This document shows, one piece after another, positions 57,533-64,000 of a DNA stretch of 64,000 nt (the first letter of the stretch is position 1; every line of letters starts with the position of its first letter). The notes beneath the pieces were generated by a model, which searched no databases, was not told where the DNA came from, and saw only the letters and a list, made by a program, of their open reading frames with translations. Origin of the DNA: Gambelia wislizenii (taxonomy: Eukaryota; Chordata; Lepidosauria; Squamata; Crotaphytidae); contig JAUMIR010000001.1 of assembly GCA_030847615.1 (NCBI GenBank), positions 264,305,187-264,369,186 of the forward strand, written 5' to 3'. A program made the position numbers and the translations under genes.

Positions 57533-58345
57533 CCACAAAAGGCCAGGATTAATGTGCTGTTGTTGGTTATGTTTGCTGTTTTTGGTTATGTTTTGAATCC
57601 TGTCAAGGATGGGCAGAGGCCTTTGTGGTATTTGTGGTGCTGCATTTGGGGTATCTGTGGCACTGCCTTTGTGGTATATCCCTCAGGTACCAAAATAACT
57701 TGGCTGGCTTTGGTAGTATGGTTGTCCCTTCATATTCGCTGGGGTTTGGTTCCAGGACCCCTCGTGGATACCAAAATCCGTGAATACTCAAGTCCCATTA
57801 TGTGCCATAGCAAAATGGCTTCCCTTATATCAGATGACAAAATCAAGGTTTGGCTTTTTGGATTATTATTTTTTTAAGAATATTTTCAAGCTGTGAATAC
57901 TTAAATCCGTGGATACCAAATCTGTGGATACGGAGGGCCAATTGTATTCACCTTGATTTGGGCACGCGAAAGGTGGGCAGTGTTTTGTGTTCCAACTCAG
58001 GCAGCCCAATGGCTCAGGCTGTGGCCACATAGCGAAGTATTTTTGCAGCCGTTCCTTTCAAAGCATTGCTCCACAGCCAGGCCAGGATTAATTTGCTGCC
58101 GTTGGTGATGTTTTGAATCCTTTCAAGGATGGGCAGCGGTCCTGCCCTGCCTTTGTGGTATTTGTGGCGCTGCCTTTGTGGTATTTCCTGCCTCAGGTGC
58201 CAAAATAACTTGGCTGGCTCTGGGTACTATGCACCTTGGTTTGGGCATGTGGGAAGGGGGCAGTGTTTCTTGCTCCACCTCAGGCTGGCCCCATAGTAAA
58301 GAATGTGTTATGGCAGTTACTCTAAAAGCCTTGCTACACAGCCAG
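57533..58345. repeat. Tandem duplication, about 312 bp per unit, unit 1 carrying a MITE
   Basis: GGCCAGGATTAAT at 57541 recurs at 58081, followed in both units by TTTTGAATCCT, AAGGATGGGCAG, CTTTGTGGTATTTGTGG, CCAAAATAACTTGGCTGGCT and a CACCTTG.TTTGGGCA segment. The offset is 540 bp, or about 312 bp once the MITE at 57719-57944 is removed. The source is unknown and no protein family was recognised in the frames. Confidence 0.75.
57719..57944. mobile_element. Tigger-type miniature element with a paralogous empty site
   Basis: TGGTTGTCCCTTCATATTCG and GGATACGGAGGGCCAATTG are inverted ends with TA on both sides (57717-57718, 57945-57946). The second unit of the surrounding duplication has the matching site without the element (near 58230). 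Related to the copy at 14209. Confidence 0.8.
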
Positions 58346-58397
58346 TGCAAAGGTGCAACCTTTTTATTAAAACACACACACACCCCAACCATCCCCA

Positions 58398-58560
58398 GTG
58401 CCTTTTTATTTTTATTTTATTTATTTTAGGTATTTATACCCCGCTCTTCAGCCACAAGGCTATCAGAGTGGCTTACAAATTGTTTTAAGCAATGGCTTAT
58501 TTACACATCTACACTGCATTAAGCAGTTTCCAACGTGTGTTAGCTAATTTTTAGTAGAAA
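58398..58560 (-). mobile_element. L2/CR1-like LINE 3' tail
   Basis: An A/T-rich (TTTTA)n run leads into GGTATTTATACCCCGCTCTT and AGAGTGGCTTACAAATTG, the same tail as at 3930 and 48165. It marks the edge of repeat DNA about 600 bp upstream of the CAVIN2 start codon. Confidence 0.55.
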
Positions 58561-59153
58561 TAAGTTGTTCCCAAGCTGTTCCCTTTTGCCTCCCTTCCCT
58601 TTCCTCACACAGGATAAAGGCAAGCCATTCTTTCCATCGAAGTCATTAAGAGGGAAGCGTGGGGGGGGGGGGAAGCAGATCCACACAGGAAAAGAACATT
58701 TGGGAGGGGAGTCCCTTGCGTTGGCCCAGAGGCACAGCAGCAGTCAGTTTTCAAAGTTTGCAGACTTTTTTTTTTCCTTCTTTTTTTTTTTGGCTAATGC
58801 TGGGCCGGGCTTTGCGTGCGCCTTTCTCCGCCCTCGCCCATGAAGTCATGAGTGAAATATGACATTCCGCTCGTAAAGCAAAAGAGGGCGAGGGAGGAAG
58901 GAAAGAGGGGGAAAAGAAAAGCTCAGCCTTGGAAGCCAGCAACTGGGAAGGCTCCAGCTTTGGTGGGGAAAGGCCCAAAGGGGGCTGGTTTGGTTTGGGG
59001 TGGCTTTTTTTTATTTTTTGGCCTGGGTTTGGAGAAGGGCGCCTGCTTGGGCACCCTGGGCTGCTGCTTTGCAAGCCTCCCCAACGCTCCAAACAAAGGA
59101 GGGAAGTTTGGCAACAGGTCGCGGGAGCCTTTGCTAGGCTAGCAGCAGCAGCG

Positions 59154-59645
59154 ATGGGCGAAGACGGGCTGCAAGCGGAGAAGCGCAGCGCCCACGTCTC
59201 GGAGGCTCCTCCGGAGGCCCCCCGGAGTGCCAGCCCCGCGCCCTCCTCGGGCAGCCGGAGCCCCAGCCTCCAGCAGCCCCCACCCGGCGAGTCCGGCCTC
59301 CGCGAGGGGGCCCAGCAAGTCAACGCCATCACGGTGCTGACCCTGCTGGACAAGCTGGTGCACATGCTGGAGGCGGTGCAGGAGAAGCAGCAGAAGATGG
59401 AGCAGCGGCAGATCGAGCTGGAGGGCTCGGTCAAGGGCATCCAGGGCGACCTGGGCAAGCTGTGCAAGCACCACGCCTCCACCAGCAACGCCGTGGCCAA
59501 GCTGCTGGAGAAGTCGCGCAAGGTCAGCGCCCACACCCGCGAGGTCCGCGAGCGCATGGACCGCCAGTGCGCCCAGGTCAAGCGCCTCGAGCACAACCAC
59601 GCCCAGCTCCTGCGCCGCAACCACTTCAAGGTCCTCATCTTCCAG
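59154..59645 (+). CDS. CAVIN2: Cavin-2 (SDPR), exon 1, residues 1-164, partial gene
   Basis: Encodes the N-terminal part of cavin-2, a phosphatidylserine-binding coat protein of caveolae that joins cavin-1 in the cavin complex and promotes membrane curvature at the plasma membrane. The start is MGED, as in other vertebrate cavin-2 proteins, in a good Kozak context (GCAGCGATGG). Residues 11-50 are a variable Ser/Pro-rich linker. From about residue 55 the HR1 trimeric coiled-coil region begins (QVNAITVLTLLDKLVHMLEA). It continues through QRQIELEGSVKGIQGDLGKL and SNAVAKLLEKSRKVSAHTRE to the basic VKRLEHNHAQLLRRNHFKVL. Conservation with mammalian cavin-2 is strong from residue 55 on. The exon ends in phase 0 after LIFQ, where the mammalian gene also has its single intron. 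Exon 2 (rest of the protein) is outside the window. The frame stays open for 75 codons upstream (ATG at 58929), but that extension is not like any cavin. Confidence 0.97.
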
Positions 59646-59651
59646 GTCAGT
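59646..59651 (+). other. CAVIN2: Splice donor of CAVIN2 intron 1
   Basis: CAG|GTCAGT immediately after codon 164. It is a valid GT donor, with C instead of the usual A/G at position +3. The frame read past this point (VSPPPQLRARG) is not cavin-like. Confidence 0.9.
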
Positions 59652-60206
59652 CCCCCCCCCCAGCTCAGGGCCAGGGGTTAGGGACCGGAAACCCACCCTT
59701 CTCCACCCACCCATTACCCCCGCACACTTAATTCCCCTTCACAAAATATTGGTTACAGGAGGACCCCCGTAACCACTGATTCATAATCCCCTGATTCGGT
59801 TATCCACGGGGCACAAAACAACACACCGACCATAGAGCCTTCCTAGAAAATGTGCCCTCTCTAACCATTTTCTAGGTCCCCCAATGCAAAGATTTTCAAT
59901 GGCTTTCATGGAGGGTATCCATAGATTTTCCTTGGTTTTTTTCCAGGCTGTGAAGCCGTGTTCTGGAAGAGTTTCTTTCCGACGTTTTGCCTGCATCTGT
60001 GGCTGGCATCCTCAGAGTTTTCTCTGAGGATGGCAGCCACAGATGCAGGCAAAACGTTGGAAAGAAACTATTCCAGAGAAAACTCTGAGGATGCCAGCCA
60101 CAGATGCAGGCAAAACGTCAGAAAGAAACTATTCCACAGAAAACTCTGAGGATGCCAGCCACAGATGCAGGCGAAATGTCAGCAAGAAACTATTCCAGAG
60201 AAAACT

Positions 60207-60241
60207 CTGAGGATGCCAGCCACAGATGCAGGCGAAACGTC
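60207..60241 (+). ncRNA. Hammerhead-ribozyme-like motif, unit 4 (consensus core)
   Basis: CTGAGGA (60207-60213), an extra T, stem II GCCAGC / GCAGGC with one A-A mismatch, then GAAAC and GTC (60239-60241). Stem III would be only A-U and C-G with no loop, as in minimal hammerheads that act as dimers. In this array stem I is only about 2 bp (the bases before CTGA are AACT). Activity is uncertain. Confidence 0.35.
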
Positions 60242-60447
60242 AGAAAGAAACTATTCCACAGAAAACTCTGAGGATGCCAGCACAGATGCAGGCGAAATGT
60301 CAGAAAGAAACTATTCCAGAGAAAACTCTGAGGATGCCAGCCACAGATACAGGCAAAACGTCAGAAAGAAACTATTCCACAGAAAACTCAGGATGCCAGC
60401 CACAGATGCAGGCGAAATGTTAAAAAGAAACTATTCCACAGAAAACT

Positions 60448-60482
60448 CTGAGGATGCCAGCCAGAGATGCAGGCGAAACGTC
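60448..60482 (+). ncRNA. Hammerhead-ribozyme-like motif, unit 8 (consensus core)
   Basis: Same core as unit 4: CTGAGGA, GAAAC and GTC all present. The loop reads CAGAGAT instead of CACAGAT, which does not touch the core. Confidence 0.35.
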
Positions 60483-60630
60483 AGAAAGAAACTATTCCAG
60501 AGAAAACTCTGAGGATGCCAGCCACAGATACAGGCAAAACGTCAGAAAGAAACTATTCCACAGAAAACTCTGAGGATGCCAGCCACAGATGCAGGCGAAA
60601 CGTTAAAAAGAAACTATTCCACAGAAAACT

Positions 60631-60665
60631 CTGAGGATGCCAGCCAGAGATGCAGGCGAAACGTC
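60631..60665 (+). ncRNA. Hammerhead-ribozyme-like motif, unit 11 (consensus core)
   Basis: CTGAGGA at 60631-60637 and GAAACGTC at 60658-60665. It is a copy of unit 8 within the 183-bp higher-order repeat. Confidence 0.35.
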
Positions 60666-61265
60666 AGAAAGAAACTATTCCAGAGAAAACTCTGAGGATG
60701 CCAGCCTCAGATGCAGGCAAAACGTCAGAAAGAAACTCTTCCAGAACACGGCCTCACAGCCCAGAAAAAAACCAAGGAAAATCTATAGCAAAGATTTTCC
60801 TTGGTTTTTTTTCTCAGGCTATGAGACTATGTTCTAGAAGAGTTTATTTTCTTCAGAGATGCCAGCCACAGATGCAGGCAATACGTCAGAAAGAAACTCT
60901 TCCAGAACATGGCCTCACAGCCCAGAAAAAAACCAAGGAAAATCTATGGATGCCGGCTGTAAAAGCCTTCGACTTCACCCCCAAGGCAACTCTATGGTAT
61001 TTTAAACCAAAAGGCCCATTATTTTCAATGGTGTTTGCTATTATCCATGGTTTTCGATATTCATGCCCCCCCCCCAGAACCAGTCCCCAGTGGACACGGG
61101 TCCTACTGTACCACCCTCTTCCTTTGCTGGTCTCCAAAAATAGATAGGTTGAGCCACCTATCTATCCGCAGTACCACTTACCCACCTCGAAAAAATGTGT
61201 TCTATCTAGGCATTTCTAGGTCTTCCAGTGTGATTCTGTGGTCAATAGACTTGTCAATGCACATA

Positions 61266-61493
61266 CAATAGGACCCCTTTATCTGCTAGGGATTGGTTCT
61301 GGGGGGGCCATGGATACTGAAAACTGTGGATAATAGCAAATTCCATTGAAAATAATGGGTTTAAAATACCATAGAGGCCTTGGAGGACCTAGAAAACTAC
61401 TAGAGAGGACACATTCTCTAGGAAGACTCTATGGTAGGTGTGCTGTTTTGTGTCCTGTGGATAATTGAATCAGTGGATACGGTGGTCCTACTG
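61266..61493. mobile_element. Tigger-type miniature element, intact
   Basis: CAATAGGACCCCTTTATCTG and GGATACGGTGGTCCTACTG are inverted ends, each bordered by TA (61264-61265, 61494-61495). 228 bp, no frame. Confidence 0.75.
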
Positions 61494-61503
61494 TAATAGG
61501 GTT

Positions 61504-61575
61504 CATAGTATCATAGAATTGTAGAGTTGGAAGAGACCACGAGGGCCATCCAGTCCAACCCCCTGCCATGCAGGT
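61504..61575 (-). mobile_element. CR1 3' tail fragment
   Basis: CATAGTATCATAGAATTGTA through CCCTGCCATGCAGG is the terminal ~70 bp of CR1 in reverse orientation, nearly identical to the end of the copy at 53641. Confidence 0.85.
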
Positions 61576-62129
61576 TCTCTATTATCCATGGTGTCTTTCA
61601 GGTATCCACTGGGGTCTTGGAATGTATCCCCCCACGGGTTCGATCTGTATATCCAAATCCTCTAAATAAATCTGGCTAAAAGAAAAACAGCACAGGTTTT
61701 TCCATAAGTTGGTGCCGACTTGAAGGCACATGAGAACAAAACACACACATACAATTCCACTGCAGAAAATATTGACTACCACCCTCTTCCCTTACTGGTC
61801 GCCAAAAACATACAGGTCAACCCCCATATTCACAGTTTCACTTATCCATGCTGGAAAAAATGTGTCCTCTCTAGGCATTTCTAGGCCCTCCAGTGTGGTT
61901 CTATGGCAACTTCCAGTATTCAGCTCATTGCACATAATAGAGTTCCCTGTTATCCACGGTTTCAGGTATCCATGGAGTGGGAGTGTCTTGGAATGTATCC
62001 CCCACAGGGCCGATCTGTATATCTGAATCCTCTAAATAAATCTGGCTAAAAGAAAAACAGCACAGAATCGCCATAAGTCAGTGCCGACTTGAAGGCACAT
62101 GACAACAAAACACCACAGTGTTTGTAGAG

Positions 62130-62400
62130 AGGATAAAATGGAGGAGAGCATTTATTTACGAGTTACCTATACCCTGACTTTCCTTTCCTGTTAAGCCAAG
62201 GCAGCTGATGTGGCTCTCCTTATTCCACTCACACACATACACATTGTCATCACAACGACAGCCCTGTGAGGTAGGTCAGGCTTTGAAAACATGACTGGCT
62301 CAAGATCACCAAGGGATTTCTCTGGTTCAATGCAGAGTTCAATCTCCCAAATCCCAGTCTTTAACTTTAACTACTACATCACACTGGGAACCACAAGCAG
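62130..62400. mobile_element. MIR-like SINE/LINE tail region
   Basis: CCCTGTGAGGTAGGTCAGGC, CTCAAGATCACCAAGGGA and CTACTACATCACACTGGG are landmarks of an old amniote tRNA-derived SINE. Diverged. Confidence 0.5.
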
Positions 62401-63020
62401 TACCCAAATCTTCTTTGGCAGAAACCTGAGACATAAACATAATAATATCAACAACTGTCTCCTCTCCTCCCATATAGATCCCACTTATTTCTTATGATGC
62501 ATTCACTGTCTCTTCTTCACTCCCTCTGCCTCTTCCATTCTCCCAACATGCACACAGGAAACAAACAAAAGGGATTAATCCCAGGGATCAGTTCTGGCTG
62601 GGAGTCACTGCCTCAGTGTTCACACCAGATGTGAGCTGTGGTTACACAGCACATGCTCTCCAAGTTTTGATTTGTGCCCCACAGTTCCAAATGTCAAGCC
62701 GAGTCATGAAGAAAAGAATCCTGGTCTCAGTTCTGATAAGCCCAGTTCTCAGCACGGAGGCATTGCATCTAGTTCATGCCATTTTTATCAAACTGAAGTA
62801 GGTATGAATCATCAAAACTCTCTGCCTCCAAAATTCCACTAAATCAACAGAGGCCACATTGATGTGCTCTGGGGCAGGGGAAGATCCGTTAGCTGTTGGC
62901 ACGGCAATCCAGCCCTGCCCAGAGACTTGGAACACACTTTCTATTGAATCCTACCTAGCTTCCTTTCAATAAATTATTGCTCCCCCTCCCTGCAGTTTAA
63001 GTTTAGTTATATAATGAAAT
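62401..63020. other. Intronic sequence, nothing recognised
   Basis: No repeat family or exon was identified. Confidence 0.4.
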
Positions 63021-63024
63021 ACAA

Positions 63025-63140
63025 CTAAGCCATTAGTGCTGCTTTACTGTCTGGTTCTATACATGTTTACTCAGAAGTAAGTCTCATTGAGTTCAATGGT
63101 GTTCACTTCCAAAATTATGCTTAGAATTGCAGCTGTAAAT
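63025..63140. mobile_element. Short dispersed reptile repeat
   Basis: ATGTTTACTCAGAAGTAAGT, CTCATTGAGTTCAATGGTG and CTTAGAATTGCAG match a common squamate dispersed repeat pattern. Confidence 0.45.
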
Positions 63141-63359
63141 ATTAAATGATCAACTTGTAAACTGCTTTAGTAAATAAATAAATAAATCTCTTCCAGCAGG
63201 CCTTCCCAACTTAACTCCTCTCCCCGCACAAGGTGATCTATGTCACTCTGTCCACCAATTATCTCCCTTTATAAACTTTTGTATTCTTGTTTTTTAAACT
63301 GTATTTAATTGTAATTTTAGTATTGGGTGGGGGGGTTGGGAAGGGACTAATTTTGAATT

Positions 63360-63455
63360 TTATTGTGTTCCATGTGTTTTTATTGTTGTAACCAGCCCAG
63401 AATCCTTGTGATTGGGTGGGCTATAAATAAATAATTCATTATTATTATTATTAAA
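63360..63455 (+). mobile_element. L2/CR1-like LINE 3' tail
   Basis: GTAACCAGCCCAGAATCCTT, GGGTGGGCTATAAATAAATA and (ATT)n at 63436-63452. This is the plus-strand version of the tail seen reversed elsewhere. Confidence 0.65.
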
Positions 63456-64000
63456 TTAGTTTTTTAAACAACTTTCCTTAACCATATAGTTACCCACTAT
63501 ATGGTTAAGTTTTGTTTGTTTTTATTTGTCATTTTGCATGGTTTCCTGTTTGGAAATACACTCTGCATGGTTTCTCTTCATATTGATTACCATCCTCTTC
63601 ATATGGAAGCATTATAAAGGGATAGCACATACACTTCCGGAAAGTATTTCCTATTTTTGTTCCCTTTGGAGAGGTAGAATATATGTGCATCAGACTTCCA
63701 AGTAGTTGTAGGTTGCATTTTCATTTGGAAGTATATCCTTTTTAAAAAAAAGCGGTGGAGTTTTCTTCCCAATTGGTGAGGATTCCTGTGCCCAAGTCTA
63801 AAGGCTAGGTTTAAACTTCTCCTTTTCCTGTGTGACAGTGGATATATATATATATATATATATATATGATCTAAAACACAATTACACTTTGCTCCTGGCT
63901 GTTCTAAGAAGCAGTCCTGAAAACATGAGTTGTGCTTTAACAGACTTTGTCAACCTGAACAAATTATTTTAGTTTCCCTCCTTTTCCTCTTAACTGCTTT
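63456..64000. other. Intronic sequence with (TA)n
   Basis: A (TA)n tract lies at about 63843-63868. CCATATAGTTA and TATATGGTTAAG near 63483-63507 form a small inverted repeat. No exon was recognised. Confidence 0.5.

Larger units (their letters stand above)
58620..59750 (+). promoter_or_regulatory. GC-rich CpG-island-like block: CAVIN2 promoter and exon 1
   Basis: GC content and CpG density rise sharply here compared with the AT-rich flanks, peaking in 59150-59640. It contains a GC-rich stretch with TCTCCGCCCTCGCCC (about 58826-58840) and, just after it, GACATTCC (58861-58868), which matches the TEAD/MCAT core CATTCC. No convincing TATA box was seen. The transcription start cannot be read from sequence alone; by analogy with mammalian cavin genes I place it a few hundred bases upstream of 59154. 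The TEAD link is inference. Confidence 0.65.
60022..60740 (+). repeat. 61-bp tandem array, 12 units, each with a hammerhead-like core
   Basis: CTGAGGA starts at 60024, 60085, 60146, 60207, 60268, 60328, (60388, damaged), 60448, 60509, 60570, 60631 and 60692, giving a 60-61 bp period. Each unit reads CTGAGGATGCCAGCC, loop CACAGAT, GCAGGC, then (G/A)AAA(C/T)GT(C/T), then an A-rich AGAAAGAAACTATTCCA spacer. Units 4, 8 and 11 have CTGAGGA, GAAAC and GTC intact; units 3, 5 and 10 have GAAA with one change after it; the others have AAAA. Reading frames of up to 115 codons over the array are artefacts. Confidence 0.9.
59905..60985. mobile_element. Penelope-like terminal modules, inverted and tandemly amplified
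   Basis: The left arm (59920-60020) is a minus-strand module ending CATAGATTTTCCTTGG. The right side has 12 plus-strand units and a terminal GCCTCACAGCCCAGAAAAAA, then CCAAGGAAAATCTATAGC. A further inverted and direct partial pair lies at 60785-60850 and 60855-60955, followed by TGCCGGCTGTAAAAGCCTTC. The module is the same as at 6735-7132 but lacks the TATA-bearing half. Confidence 0.55.
59756..61108. mobile_element. Tigger-type miniature element, split by the Penelope-like array
   Basis: The left end CAGGAGGACCCCCGTAACCA follows TA (59754-59755) and the right end CACGGGTCCTACTG precedes TA (61109-61110). The left part (59756-59905) and right part (60985-61108) together align, reversed, with the intact copy at 61266-61493, including CCATAGAG, TTTCTAGGTCC and CCATTATTTTCAATGG. 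About 1.1 kb of unrelated sequence is inserted between them. Confidence 0.75.
61111..62112. repeat. Tandem duplication of Tigger-type and SINE-tail sequence
   Basis: CACCCTCTTCC..T near 61113 recurs near 61781. TCTAGGCATTTCTAGG is at 61204 and 61871, and TCTTGGAATGTATCCCCC at 61614 and 61990. CTAAATAAATCTGGCTAAAA is at 61661 and 62032, and TGCCGACTTGAAGGCACATG at 61712 and 62083. Unit 1 is longer because it also holds the Tigger-type element at 61266-61493 and a CR1 tail. Both units end in a Sauria/BovB-type tail. Confidence 0.7.
59652..64000 (+). other. CAVIN2: CAVIN2 intron 1, 5' part
   Basis: No exon 2 (the acidic and PEST-like segments and HR2 of cavin-2) was found before the window end. 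The intron is filled with Tigger-type elements, the hammerhead-like array, a CR1 tail, a tandem duplication and LINE tails, listed separately. Confidence 0.85.

Noticed and set aside
1..58600. 3' exons of TMEFF2, the mammalian 5' neighbour of CAVIN2
   Set aside because: I looked for the EGF-like and transmembrane/C-terminal exons in all frames and recognised none; the gene presumably lies outside the window.
58751..59638. 295-residue minus-strand reading frame across CAVIN2 exon 1
   Set aside because: Shadow of the GC-rich CAVIN2 coding strand. Its composition is Arg/Ser/Trp-rich, with no domain and no homology I recognise.
59139..59714. 191-residue minus-strand frame rich in Leu, Gly and His
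   Set aside because: Antisense of the cavin-2 coiled-coil exon; the leucines are mirror codons of CAG/AAG-rich coding sequence.
59462..59731. 89-residue plus-strand frame, Pro/Arg/Gln-rich
   Set aside because: Alternative frame of the cavin-2 exon running into the intron.
60165..60837. Repetitive reading frames of up to 115 codons (RNYSRENSEDASHR type)
   Set aside because: Translations of the 61-bp array. Three units total 183 bp, so a frame persists by arithmetic; the sequence looks like a structured-RNA repeat, not a protein.
3900..63868. CRISPR-like arrays among the tandem repeats
   Set aside because: Vertebrate DNA. The repeats are contiguous microsatellites, minisatellites or a 61-bp array, with no unique spacers between constant repeats.
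59652..64000. CAVIN2 exon 2
   Set aside because: No frame with the acidic linker, basic patches or HR2 of cavin-2 occurs before the window end.

Overview
The window is vertebrate genomic DNA, almost certainly from a squamate reptile and most likely a lizard. The evidence is the mixture of repeats: a BovB (RTE) LINE, CR1 and L2-like LINEs, tRNA-headed SINEs ending in the BovB-type tail (Sauria SINEs), Penelope-like relics, Tigger-type mariner miniatures and several families of short inverted-repeat DNA transposons. I cannot name the species.

One protein-coding exon is supported: exon 1 of CAVIN2 (SDPR, cavin-2) on the + strand at 59154-59645, inside a GC-rich, CpG-island-like block at about 58620-59750. 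Exon 2 lies beyond the window, so 59646-64000 is intron 1. I found no second gene in the 58 kb upstream. TMEFF2 is the 5' neighbour in mammals, but none of its exons was recognised here.

Layout. 1-6600: miniature DNA transposons (here called families A, C and D) and the 3' half of an L2-like LINE. 6612-11530: a decayed BovB LINE interrupted by an inverted Penelope-like relic, a large foldback, a complex microsatellite, and a SINE that itself contains a Tigger-type element holding a GC-rich minisatellite. 11555-21180: Sauria SINEs, a CR1 copy, a partial LTR, a family B element and a LINE with a FADA active site. 21180-29570: mostly old unique-looking sequence. 29577-34690: a solo LTR with a 4-bp target duplication, a second FADA-type LINE copy and a Tigger-like element. 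34700-40690: mostly unique, with one family B copy and two Penelope-like fragments. 40690-48150: dense nested miniature elements. 48150-54700: CR1 fragments and short tandem repeats. 54700-58560: tandem duplications and miniature elements up to the CAVIN2 CpG island. 59646-64000: CAVIN2 intron 1, with a 12-unit tandem array of a 61-bp module that resembles a hammerhead ribozyme.

No LINE here is intact and none is likely to be active. Most open reading frames outside CAVIN2 are LINE remnants or artefacts of palindromic and tandem repeats. The most unusual feature is the hammerhead-like array lying in sense orientation in CAVIN2 intron 1. Next are the recurring CCAAT / GC-box / YY1-like module carried by family A and F elements, and the stacked nested insertions. 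All family and superfamily names for repeats were assigned by eye, without a database search.
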